Shown: one piece after another, positions 40,534 to 48,023 of the stretch
How the letters are laid out: each line of letters begins with the position of its first letter
Numbering within the stretch: position 1 is the first letter of the stretch
Source: Clostridium tetanomorphum
GTDB taxonomy: Bacteria; Bacillota; Clostridia; Clostridiales; Clostridiaceae
Assembly (NCBI RefSeq): GCF_017873215.1
Contig: NZ_JAGGKA010000019.1
Coordinates: forward strand, 24,459-88,458
Length of the DNA: 64,000 nucleotides
Reading direction: 5' to 3'
Notes under the pieces: generated by a model
Seen by the model: the letters and a program-made list of their open reading frames with translations, nothing else
What the model was told of the DNA's origin: nothing
Databases searched by the model: none
Position numbers and translations under genes: made by a program

Positions 40534-40562
40534 TTGACATAAGCTTTTAGCTATGCTAATAT
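40534..40562 (+). promoter_or_regulatory. Promoter of the SAM riboswitch-metK unit
   Basis: TTGACA (40534-40539) and TAATAT (40557-40562), 17-base spacer. About 30 bases before the riboswitch P1 stem. Confidence 0.7.
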
Positions 40563-40596
40563 AATTTTATTGATTAGGATAGAATAATATAAAAAG

Positions 40597-40746
40597 CTCT
40601 TATCAAGAGAGGTGGAGGGAAAAGGGCCCTATGAAACCCGGCAACCAGTACTAAGTACTAAGGTGCCAATTTCAGCAGATATTTTCTGCAAGATAAGAGG
40701 AATAGGGTATAAAAAGCCTCTTCTTATCGAAGAGGCTTATTTTTTA
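40597..40746 (+). promoter_or_regulatory. SAM-I (S-box) riboswitch with terminator
   Basis: Classical S-box elements: P1 CTCTTATC (40597-40604) pairs with GATAAGAG (40692-40699); GAGGTGGAGGGA, GGGCCCTATGAAACCCGGCAACC and AAGGTGCCAATTTC are all in order. The expression platform is a terminator stem AAGCCTCTT/GAAGAGGCTT with T run at 40741-40745. The CCTCTTCTTATC of the terminator region can instead pair with the 3' side of P1, giving the antiterminator. High SAM should therefore stop transcription before metK. Confidence 0.96.
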
Positions 40747-40765
40747 TTGAAATGGAGGTAAAAAA

Positions 40766-41941
40766 ATGAGAAAGTTATTTACATCAGAATCAGTTACAGA
40801 AGGACATCCAGATAAAATTTGTGATCAGATATCTGATTCAGTTCTAGATGCTATACTTGAGCAGGACCCTAATGGAAGAGTGGCTTGTGAAACTACAGTT
40901 ACTACTGGTATGGTTTTAGTTGTAGGCGAAATTTCAACCCATTGCTATGTAGATATTCCTAAGATTGTAAGAGAAACAATAGAAGGAATAGGATACACAA
41001 GAGCAAAATATGGTTTTGATAGTGATACATGTGCTGTATTAACTTCAATAAATGAACAATCTCCAGATATAGCTATGGGAGTTAATGAATCTTTAGAATC
41101 TAAACAAGGAGATATGATTAAGGAAGAAGCTATAGGTGCGGGAGACCAAGGAATGATGTTTGGCTTTGCAACTAATGAAACACCAGAATATATGCCTATG
41201 CCAATAGCTATGGCTCATAAGCTATCAAGAAAATTATCAGAAGTTAGAAAAAATGGCACATTAAATTATTTAAGACCAGATGGAAAGACTCAGGTTACAG
41301 TAGAGTATCAAGATAATAAACCAGTAAGAATAGATACTATAGTAATGTCAACTCAACATAGTCCAGAGGTTACTAGAGAGCAAATAGAAAAAGATTTAAT
41401 TGAACATGTTATAAAATCAGTTGTTCCAGAAGGGTTATTAGATGAAAATACTAAATATTATATTAACCCTACAGGAAGATTTGTTGTGGGAGGTCCTCAA
41501 GGAGATGCTGGTTTAACAGGAAGAAAAATAATCGTTGATACTTATGGTGGATATGGAAGACATGGCGGTGGAGCATTTTCAGGAAAAGATCCAACTAAAG
41601 TAGATAGATCAGCAGCTTATGCAGCAAGATGGGTAGCCAAAAATTTAGTAGCAGCAGGAGTAGCAGATAAATTAGAAATACAGTTGGCTTATGCTATAGG
41701 AGTTGCAAAACCAGTTTCTATATCTGTTGATACTTTTGATACTGGAAAGATTGAGAATGATAAGATAGTAAATATTATAAACAAAGTATTTGATTTAAGA
41801 CCATCTGCTATAATTAATAACTTAAATTTAAGAAGACCTATTTATAAGCAAGTAGCAGCTTATGGACATTTTGGAAGAACTGATTTAAATCTTCCATGGG
41901 AAAATCTTGATAAATTAGAAGAAATAAAAAAATATTTATAA
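40766..41941 (+). CDS. metK: S-adenosylmethionine synthetase
   Basis: Makes SAM from methionine and ATP. 391 residues, standard length. Motifs: [16 protein letters not shown] near the N-terminus, [10 protein letters not shown] (about 121-130), the phosphate-binding [16 protein letters not shown] (about 265-280). Its expression is controlled by the SAM-I riboswitch just upstream, a direct product-feedback loop. GGAGGT before the ATG. Confidence 0.98.
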   Translation: MRKLFTSESVTEGHPDKICDQISDSVLDAILEQDPNGRVACETTVTTGMVLVVGEISTHCYVDIPKIVRETIEGIGYTRAKYGFDSDTCAVLTSINEQSPDIAMGVNESLESKQGDMIKEEAIGAGDQGMMFGFATNETPEYMPMPIAMAHKLSRKLSEVRKNGTLNYLRPDGKTQVTVEYQDNKPVRIDTIVMSTQHSPEVTREQIEKDLIEHVIKSVVPEGLLDENTKYYINPTGRFVVGGPQGDAGLTGRKIIVDTYGGYGRHGGGAFSGKDPTKVDRSAAYAARWVAKNLVAAGVADKLEIQLAYAIGVAKPVSISVDTFDTGKIENDKIVNIINKVFDLRPSAIINNLNLRRPIYKQVAAYGHFGRTDLNLPWENLDKLEEIKKYL

Positions 41942-41951
41942 GTTTTATACA

Positions 41952-41988
41952 ACACTATTGAAGATTTAGATCTTCAATAGTGTTTTTT
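41952..41988 (+). terminator. Terminator of metK
   Basis: A 13-bp perfect stem (41952-41964 with 41971-41983), 6-base loop and T run. Confidence 0.9.
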
Positions 41989-42142
41989 AATATGTAAGAG
42001 GTGTATAGAGATAATGTAAAAGGGAAATGGTCTGAATATTGTGTGAAAATAAATGCTTTTGTATTGAGAAAAATATTTTAATACAGTATGCTATAATATA
42101 TAAAATGATATTTATATATTAAAAGGAAATGGGAGAGAGCTT

Positions 42143-44359
42143 ATGGAGGAGATCCTTGGAGTTGTAGATTCCATAATATTTCATAATGAAGAAAATGGCT
42201 ATGTAGTTGCCAAGATAAAAGAAGAAAAAAATTTAATAACAGTAACAGGGTGTATTCCATATATTATAGAAGGGCAGAGCTTAAAATTAGAAGGAGAATG
42301 GGTAGTTCATAAACAATTTGGAAAACAGTTTAAAGTAGAAATATGTGAAGAGACCCTTCCTAATACGACAAAAGGAATTGAGAGATATCTGGCTTCTGGA
42401 GTTATAGCAGGTATAGGCCCTGTAACTGCAAAAAAGATTGTTGAAAAGTTTGGGGAAGAAGCTTTGGATATACTAGAAAATAATGTTGAAAGATTGAAAG
42501 AAATAGAAGGTATTGGCGATAAAAAAATATCAACTATATATGAGTCATATAGCAAACAAAAAGAATTAAAAAATATAATGATATTTTTTCAGAATTATGG
42601 TGTCACGCCTAATCAGTGTATAAAAATATATAAAAGATTTAAAGGAAATTCTATTAGTATAGTTAAAGAAAATCCTTATGTATTAACTGAAGAGGTATCA
42701 GGTATAGGTTTCAAAACAGCAGATAAAATAGCTAGAAGCTTAGGAATAGAATTAACTTCAGTATTTAGAATACAAAGCGGAATAAAATATATAGTAAATC
42801 AATTTTGTGGATTAGGTAATACTTGCATGCCTTTAGAAAAGCTTCTTAAAGAAGGAACAAATATATTAGGTGTATCCGATGAATTGATAAAAGATAGTAT
42901 AGTAAGCAGTGCTTATGAAGGGAAGATTAAAGTAGAGGGAATAAAAGATAAACAATATGTATTTACAATACCTTATTATTATTGTGAATTAGGCATTACA
43001 AAGAAAATTATTACTTTGTCACTTTGTAATTATGATGAACTCCAGATAGATATAGATGAAGAAGTAAAGGAATTTGAGCAGAATAATAATATTAAATTTG
43101 CACTTTCTCAAAAAGAAGCAATAAAAGGAGCGCTTTGCAATGGAGTTGAAATAATAACTGGAGGACCTGGTACTGGTAAAACTACAATAATAAATTGTAT
43201 AACGCAGATATTTGAAAGGCATGGATTTAGAGTTCTCATGGGAGCGCCAACGGGAAGAGCTGCTAAGAGAATGTCTGAAGCTACTGGCAAAGAAGCTAAA
43301 ACCATACATAGATTGTTGGAAATGGGTATAAGTGAAGAAGAGGACACAGTATTTTCTAAAACGGAAGAAACACCGTTAGAATGTGATGTAATAATAGTAG
43401 ATGAGGCTTCTATGATAGATATAATGCTTATGAATAACCTTTTAAAGGCTATATCATTAGGTACTAGATTAATAATAGTTGGGGATGTAGACCAGCTTCC
43501 ATCTGTCGGACCTGGTAATGTACTTAGAGATTTAATAGGGAGCAAATGTGTTAAAGTAGTTAGACTTAAGGAGATATTTAGGCAATCATCAAAAAGTATG
43601 ATTACATTAAATGCACATAAAATAAATAATGGAGAAATGCCTATATTGAATGAAAAGGATAAAGATTTTTTCTTTATAAATTGTGAGGAAAATAATAAAA
43701 TATTAGATACCTTAATAGGACTTATAGATAAAAGACTTCCTAATTATAATAGAGGTTGGGATAAGTTGAAGCATATCCAAATTTTATCACCAATGAGAAA
43801 AGGCATTTTAGGTGTAGAAAGTTTAAATAAAAAACTACAGCAAGTATTAAACCCTTCTTCCAAGGACAAAAAAGAAAAAGAATTTAAAGATGGTATATTT
43901 AGAGTTGGTGATAAGGTAATGCAAACCAAAAACAACTATTCAATTAAGTGGGAAAAAATAAATGGAATTGGAGAAGAAGAAGGAGTAGGTATATTTAATG
44001 GCGACATGGGGTATATACAAGATATAGATGAAGAAAATAATACCATATGTGTAGTATTTGATGAAGAAAAAAAAGTCATATATGAAAGTATATATTTAGA
44101 TGAGCTTGATTTGGCCTATGCAATAACTATACATAAGAGTCAAGGCAGTGAATTCCCAGTGGTAATAATTCCATCTTTTATAGGACCTCCTTTACTTATG
44201 AATAGAAATTTACTTTATACAGGAATAACTAGAGCAAAAAAACTAGTTGTTTTAGTTGGAGCTGTAAAAGCGCTTAAGTTTATGATAGATAATGATAGAA
44301 GCTTTGAAAGATACTCTTTATTACAATGGAGAATTGAAAGTATTTTAAATAATGTGTAG
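42143..44359 (+). CDS. recD2: RecD2-type DNA helicase
   Basis: 5'-to-3' superfamily-1 helicase of 738 residues, not part of RecBCD, involved in DNA repair and replication-fork handling. Domains: N-terminal OB-like region (to about 80), helix-hairpin-helix repeats (about 90-210, e.g. LASGVIAGIGPVTAKKIVEKFG), then helicase core with Walker A GGPGTGKTT (about 340-348), motif II IIVDEASMID, and the C-terminal AITIHKSQGSEFPVV and LLYTGITRAKK motifs. A typical RecD-like protein of Gram-positives without RecBC. It is followed by comFA/comFC-like genes. Confidence 0.95.
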   Translation: MEEILGVVDSIIFHNEENGYVVAKIKEEKNLITVTGCIPYIIEGQSLKLEGEWVVHKQFGKQFKVEICEETLPNTTKGIERYLASGVIAGIGPVTAKKIVEKFGEEALDILENNVERLKEIEGIGDKKISTIYESYSKQKELKNIMIFFQNYGVTPNQCIKIYKRFKGNSISIVKENPYVLTEEVSGIGFKTADKIARSLGIELTSVFRIQSGIKYIVNQFCGLGNTCMPLEKLLKEGTNILGVSDELIKDSIVSSAYEGKIKVEGIKDKQYVFTIPYYYCELGITKKIITLSLCNYDELQIDIDEEVKEFEQNNNIKFALSQKEAIKGALCNGVEIITGGPGTGKTTIINCITQIFERHGFRVLMGAPTGRAAKRMSEATGKEAKTIHRLLEMGISEEEDTVFSKTEETPLECDVIIVDEASMIDIMLMNNLLKAISLGTRLIIVGDVDQLPSVGPGNVLRDLIGSKCVKVVRLKEIFRQSSKSMITLNAHKINNGEMPILNEKDKDFFFINCEENNKILDTLIGLIDKRLPNYNRGWDKLKHIQILSPMRKGILGVESLNKKLQQVLNPSSKDKKEKEFKDGIFRVGDKVMQTKNNYSIKWEKINGIGEEEGVGIFNGDMGYIQDIDEENNTICVVFDEEKKVIYESIYLDELDLAYAITIHKSQGSEFPVVIIPSFIGPPLLMNRNLLYTGITRAKKLVVLVGAVKALKFMIDNDRSFERYSLLQWRIESILNNV

Positions 44360-44395
44360 TGTTAGAATAAATAATATTTTGGAGTGTACTTAATA

Positions 44396-45430
44396 ATGCT
44401 GATAAATAAAAATTTACAAATTTCATTAGAGATAGAGAGAATAAGTAAATATATTGCTAATTGGCTGTATAGTAACGAACAATTCTTGAATGTTATTACA
44501 GTACCACATAATTCTTCATTAATTTTTATGAGAGGTATAGCTGATTATCTTGACAAAGGTAAAAAGGTTTTATATATAACAAATGAAGATGAAAGCTGTA
44601 TAGATTTATTAACTAATATTAAGAAGAATACATATATTAGGGATTATTCTTATTTAAGAACATATAATGTAGAATTAGAGAAAAGTTTAATTGTATGTAA
44701 TTTTAAAAATGCAATAAAAATAAATAAAAAGTTTGATTTAGTGATTTATGATGATATTAGAAGTTTACCTATGTATAATAAATATGAAATTATAGATATA
44801 ATGGCTAAAAATTGTAAGGAAAAAGGAAAATTCATAGCGTATTCTATAGAAAGTGTGTTTAAGAAAAAGAGAGAAATAGTACTGCCGGTGTTAGGAACAA
44901 AAACACCTATTGTTGAACCAAGGGTAATAACTACAAAAATAGATTTGAATAACGATATACCATATACTATATATGATTATTTAAGGTGGGCAATGAAATA
45001 TGAAAAGAAAATTGTGATTTATGTGCCTGATGAAAAAAAGCTATACAGAGTATTTAAGTATTTAAATACATATTGCAAAGACTTAAATAAAAATTTAGTT
45101 TATTTTTCCAAAGAAGATAAAGATTTAAAAACAGTATTTAACTTTCTAAAAATTAAAAAGGGAATAATGGTAACGGATGATTTTAAAGAGAATATATACC
45201 AACTAATAAAAGATAAAGAAATAAATGAAATAGTATTCTTTGCTAACCATTATATGTATGATTATAAAAAGTTAGTATATTTTTGTGGAGAAAAAGCGTG
45301 GATAAAAAAAAATATTATGAAAGAAGTAATTTTTTTAGGTAATGAAGAGACTGAAGATATATATAAAGCTAAGAATATAATAAGGAGTTTTAACAAGGAA
45401 GCATGGGAAATGGGATTTTTAAGTATTTAG
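44396..45430 (+). CDS. Eroded ComFA-like helicase
   Basis: A 344-residue protein in the position of comFA, just before comFC. It retains two-domain helicase-like layout: DLVIYDDIRSLP in place of a DEAD-box motif, a second domain from about residue 190 with KIVIYVPDEKKLYRVFKYL, and a ComFA-type end with EVIFLGNEETEDIYKAKNIIRSFNKEA. But the Walker A region reads TVPHNSSLIF with no GKT/GKS, the N-terminal zinc finger is absent, and length is about 100 residues below a normal ComFA. I infer a degenerate homologue unlikely to hydrolyse ATP. Start ATG 44396 follows GGAG by 11 bases. It overlaps comFC by 28 bases. Confidence 0.65.
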   Translation: MLINKNLQISLEIERISKYIANWLYSNEQFLNVITVPHNSSLIFMRGIADYLDKGKKVLYITNEDESCIDLLTNIKKNTYIRDYSYLRTYNVELEKSLIVCNFKNAIKINKKFDLVIYDDIRSLPMYNKYEIIDIMAKNCKEKGKFIAYSIESVFKKKREIVLPVLGTKTPIVEPRVITTKIDLNNDIPYTIYDYLRWAMKYEKKIVIYVPDEKKLYRVFKYLNTYCKDLNKNLVYFSKEDKDLKTVFNFLKIKKGIMVTDDFKENIYQLIKDKEINEIVFFANHYMYDYKKLVYFCGEKAWIKKNIMKEVIFLGNEETEDIYKAKNIIRSFNKEAWEMGFLSI

Positions 45431-46080
45431 ATATTGTAAAAGAATCACTGTTATCTATAATATATGTTGAAGATGATAAATGTGTTATATGCAAATCATA
45501 TATAGGAGAAGGATATTTGTGTAGCAAATGCGAAAAGAGGATTAAGCTTTGTCATGGAGCAAATTCTATGCATTTAAACTACATGGATTTCAAATACTAT
45601 AGTGCTACATATTATTCAGGAAATGTTATGGAACTTATTGTAAGGTTAAAGTATAAGAGTGATTTTGTCTGTGGTGAAATTTTAAGTGGATATATGATAG
45701 ATAAAATAAAACAGGAGAGAATTCCTTGTGATTTTTTAACCTATGTTCCTATGCGAAAAAAAGCGTTAAAGAAAAGAGGATATAATCAAAGTAAATGTTT
45801 AGCTGTAAATATAGGAAAAAAACTAGACATTCCTGTAGTAAGTGTATTAAAAAAAGTCAAAGATACTAAAGATCAAATTGGATTGAATAGGAATGAAAGG
45901 TGGAATAATATTAAAGATTCATTTAAGGTAACTAATGAAAAAAAAATAAAAAATAAAAAGATAATTTTAGTAGATGATGTTATAACCACTGGTGCTACAG
46001 CATTTTCTTGTTATAAAGAATTATTAAGAGCTGGAGCAGAAGAAATAAATATCTTGACTGCAGCGAAAAGTAATGTATAA
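45403..46080 (+). CDS. comFC: ComFC-like phosphoribosyltransferase-domain protein
   Basis: Competence-type protein of 225 residues. N-terminal zinc-ribbon cysteines CVIC and CSKC (about residues 25-45), then a PRTase-type fold with FLTYVPMRKKALKKRGYNQS and PRPP loop ILVDDVITTGATA (about 188-200). In Bacillus and Streptococcus ComFC helps DNA uptake with ComFA. Its ribosome-binding site is inside the upstream gene. The last codons hold the -35 and -10 of the promoter of the raiA-type RNA. Confidence 0.9.
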   Translation: MGNGIFKYLDIVKESLLSIIYVEDDKCVICKSYIGEGYLCSKCEKRIKLCHGANSMHLNYMDFKYYSATYYSGNVMELIVRLKYKSDFVCGEILSGYMIDKIKQERIPCDFLTYVPMRKKALKKRGYNQSKCLAVNIGKKLDIPVVSVLKKVKDTKDQIGLNRNERWNNIKDSFKVTNEKKIKNKKIILVDDVITTGATAFSCYKELLRAGAEEINILTAAKSNV

Positions 46081-46081
46081 T
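46054..46081 (+). promoter_or_regulatory. Promoter of the raiA-type ncRNA, inside the comFC 3' end
   Basis: TTGACT (46054-46059) and TATAAT (46076-46081) with a 16-base spacer. The TAA stop of comFC is inside the -10 box. The expected start near 46088-46091 coincides with the 5' end of the outer stem of the RNA. Confidence 0.75.
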
Positions 46082-46090
46082 TTTATTATA

Positions 46091-46297
46091 TTGAGTTAGG
46101 TTTGTGATTGAAAGTCGAAGCCAGTCGCAGGCGAAACGATCCACGTAAGTTAAATAAAATATTTAATGATCATGGTGCGGCTTAGAAGTAAGTCCTGCCG
46201 TTAATTAAACGAGAGGGTAAGTAGTGAGAGGATAATTCTGGGTAGCAAAAGCTCCAGCAGGCGAGTGTGGGGTCAAAGATCAGGTCAACTAACTTAA
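46091..46297 (+). ncRNA. raiA-motif structured noncoding RNA
   Basis: About 207 bases of GC-rich sequence with purine-rich conserved-looking blocks in an otherwise very AT-rich region and with no reading frame. The outer helix TTGAGTTAG (46091-46099) pairs with CTAACTTAA (46289-46297); an internal stem GTTAAATA/TATTTAAT and blocks such as GAAGCCAGTCGCAGGCGAAACG and GAGAGGGTAAGTAGTGAGAGG (both part of loops/junctions) are seen. The raiA motif is known from clostridial genomes as a large structured RNA just upstream of raiA/hpf; the next gene here is hpf. Identification rests on place, size and composition; I did not align a covariance model. Confidence 0.82.
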
Positions 46298-46348
46298 TAT
46301 TTTAAGACCTTACTTCCTTTAAGAAATAAGGTCTTAAAATATTTTTTG
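46297..46348 (+). terminator. Terminator of the ncRNA
   Basis: A 16-bp perfect stem (46297-46312 with 46327-46342), 14-base loop, T6 run. The RNA is thus transcribed apart from hpf. Confidence 0.92.
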
Positions 46349-46445
46349 AAAATAGTATAAGTTAATTACTTTGAGATAAAATAAGAAATTTTAAATAATA
46401 GTGAAATAATTTGATTAAATATTTTGTAAATTTAAATAATTTCAC

Positions 46446-46474
46446 TTGTCATTTTACATAAAGAGTATTAAAAT
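46446..46474 (+). promoter_or_regulatory. Promoter of hpf
   Basis: TTGTCA (46446-46451) and TAAAAT (46469-46474) with 17-base spacer, about 50 bases before the hpf start and after the ncRNA terminator. Confidence 0.65.
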
Positions 46475-46529
46475 ATAATTAATAAAAACATAACATTACT
46501 CTTCAGGAGTAAAGAGAGGGGCTGAAATT

Positions 46530-47060
46530 ATGAGAATTACAGTAGCAGGAAAAAATATTGAAATTACTAATGCATTAAGAGGTGTAGTGGAAAAGAAATT
46601 AGAAAAATTGGACAAGTATTTTAATCCTGATGTAGAAGCCCATGCTACACTAAGTGTTCAGAAGAATAGGCAAATAATAGAAGTAACTATTCCTTTTAAC
46701 GGGGTTATATTAAGAGGGGAAGAAGTTAATGAAGATATGTATGCTTCTATAGATTTAGTAGTAGATAAGATAGAAAGACAGATTAGAAAGCAGAAAACTA
46801 AGCTTCAAAAAAGAAACCATGGAGATTCATTAAAGTTTCAGTTCATACCAGATAATGATGAAAAAGAATTACTTGAACCAAGAATTGTTAAAACTAAAAA
46901 ATTTGCAGTAAAGCCTATGTCAGATGAGGAAGCTGTTTTGCAAATGGAGCTTTTAGGACATAATTTCTTTGTTTATGAAAGTGCTGATAGTGGAGAAGTA
47001 AATGTAGTTTATAAAAGAAAAGATGGAAATTATGGTTTGATAGAACCAGAATTTGAATAA
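46530..47060 (+). CDS. hpf: Ribosome hibernation promoting factor, long form
   Basis: Binds 30S subunits in non-growing cells and drives 100S dimer formation. 176 residues: the N-terminal S30AE domain (about 1-100, with ITNALRGVVEKKLEKLDKY) and the C-terminal dimerisation domain (about 118-176, VKTKKFAVKPMSDEEAVLQM). The long form dimerises ribosomes on its own. GAGAGGGG before ATG. The gene is also called raiA or yvyD; the structured RNA upstream takes its name from this link. A GC-rich terminator follows immediately. Confidence 0.97.
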   Translation: MRITVAGKNIEITNALRGVVEKKLEKLDKYFNPDVEAHATLSVQKNRQIIEVTIPFNGVILRGEEVNEDMYASIDLVVDKIERQIRKQKTKLQKRNHGDSLKFQFIPDNDEKELLEPRIVKTKKFAVKPMSDEEAVLQMELLGHNFFVYESADSGEVNVVYKRKDGNYGLIEPEFE

Positions 47061-47061
47061 G

Positions 47062-47088
47062 AAGAGGAGGCTATGCCTCCTCTTTTAA
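47062..47088. terminator. Terminator after hpf, overlapping the end of the minus-strand gene
   Basis: GAAGAGGAGGC pairs with GCCTCCTCTTTT around a 3-base centre. It can act for both hpf and the convergent HAD-like gene, whose stop codon lies inside it. Confidence 0.85.
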
Positions 47089-47844
47089 GTTTAGAAAATA
47101 TGATAAATTTTCAAAACTATTTACTACTATATCTGCATCATAGGGAGATTTTATGTAATCATCAAATTTAAATTTATTTGATAGTAATAAAATTAGTTTA
47201 CACCCATTTTTTTGAAATTGAATATAGTCATCTCTTAGATAGTCAGTTACTACTATGGTATTTTTAGTTTCTATACTTAATCTTTTAAATAAATGCACTG
47301 TGTTGTACACAGGAGGAAGATCAGGGATAATAAGTCTATTTTTATAAAATGTTCTTATATATTTTAAACTACAATTATAGTTGCACATTACACAATTATG
47401 AAACCTGTTTATACATAAATTTGATGAGAAAACAATGGGAACATTAAACTTATTTATTATTTTTAAATCATTATCATTTATATTAGAATTTGATATAAAA
47501 ATCAGATCAGGATTGTTTTCATCGATCTGTATATTTTGAATAAAAAAATCGTTAAAATCTTTTGTGCTACTAATGGGATATATTGTAAATTTATCATATA
47601 GATTTTTACAATATTCTAATAAGAAATAAGTTGGAGTAAATACATTGTCAAAATAACAATTTAAATTTTTAGATTTTATTATTTTATATAAAGATTTTCT
47701 ACTTATATCACAGTTGTGAGTGAAAAAGTAACAATTTTCTAAGGGAACTTTATTAATAAAATTTAAATAATCTTTTATCAGATTATTGTTATTTATTATA
47801 TTACTTTCTATATAAAATATAAAATTAGGTATATTAGATAACAT
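47071..47844 (-). CDS. Degenerate HAD/NagD-like protein
   Basis: A 257-residue protein of uncertain family. Its layout recalls NagD-type (HAD subclass IIA) phosphatases: a first strand IPNFIFYIESNI where the catalytic DxDG would be, FFTHNCDISRKSLYKI resembling the TNN-type motif II, PDLIFISNSNINDNDLKII like the cap-domain beta strand with PDAVVVG, and NTIVVTDYLRDDYIQFQKNG resembling the acidic motif IV GDRLDTDI-AG. The Asp nucleophile and DG are missing, so it would be a non-enzymatic remnant. Unusually rich in Asn, Phe, Tyr and Cys. ATG 47844 sits 8 bases after GGAG; upstream GTG and ATG codons are in frame. Confidence 0.5.
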   Translation of the reverse strand: MLSNIPNFIFYIESNIINNNNLIKDYLNFINKVPLENCYFFTHNCDISRKSLYKIIKSKNLNCYFDNVFTPTYFLLEYCKNLYDKFTIYPISSTKDFNDFFIQNIQIDENNPDLIFISNSNINDNDLKIINKFNVPIVFSSNLCINRFHNCVMCNYNCSLKYIRTFYKNRLIIPDLPPVYNTVHLFKRLSIETKNTIVVTDYLRDDYIQFQKNGCKLILLLSNKFKFDDYIKSPYDADIVVNSFENLSYFLNLKEEA

Positions 47845-47943
47845 AAACATCACTCCAATTCCTCATTACATTATTAATTATAATACTACTTTATATTTAT
47901 TGTAAAATATTATTTAATAATTTTATATTTACGGGTATATAAG

Positions 47944-47972
47944 TTGAATACACATTAATTAGATGTTATAAT
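47944..47972 (+). promoter_or_regulatory. Promoter of secA
   Basis: TTGAAT (47944-47949) and TATAAT (47967-47972) with an exact 17-base spacer, about 50 bases before the start. Confidence 0.65.
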
Positions 47973-48023
47973 CTAAAAGGTATATACTATAATAGAAAAA
48001 TTATATAGCGAGGATGAAAAAAG

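Noticed and set aside
42064..42097. TTGAGA and TATAAT before recD2 as promoter
   Set aside because: The spacer is 22 bases, outside the normal range; only the -10 element may be real.
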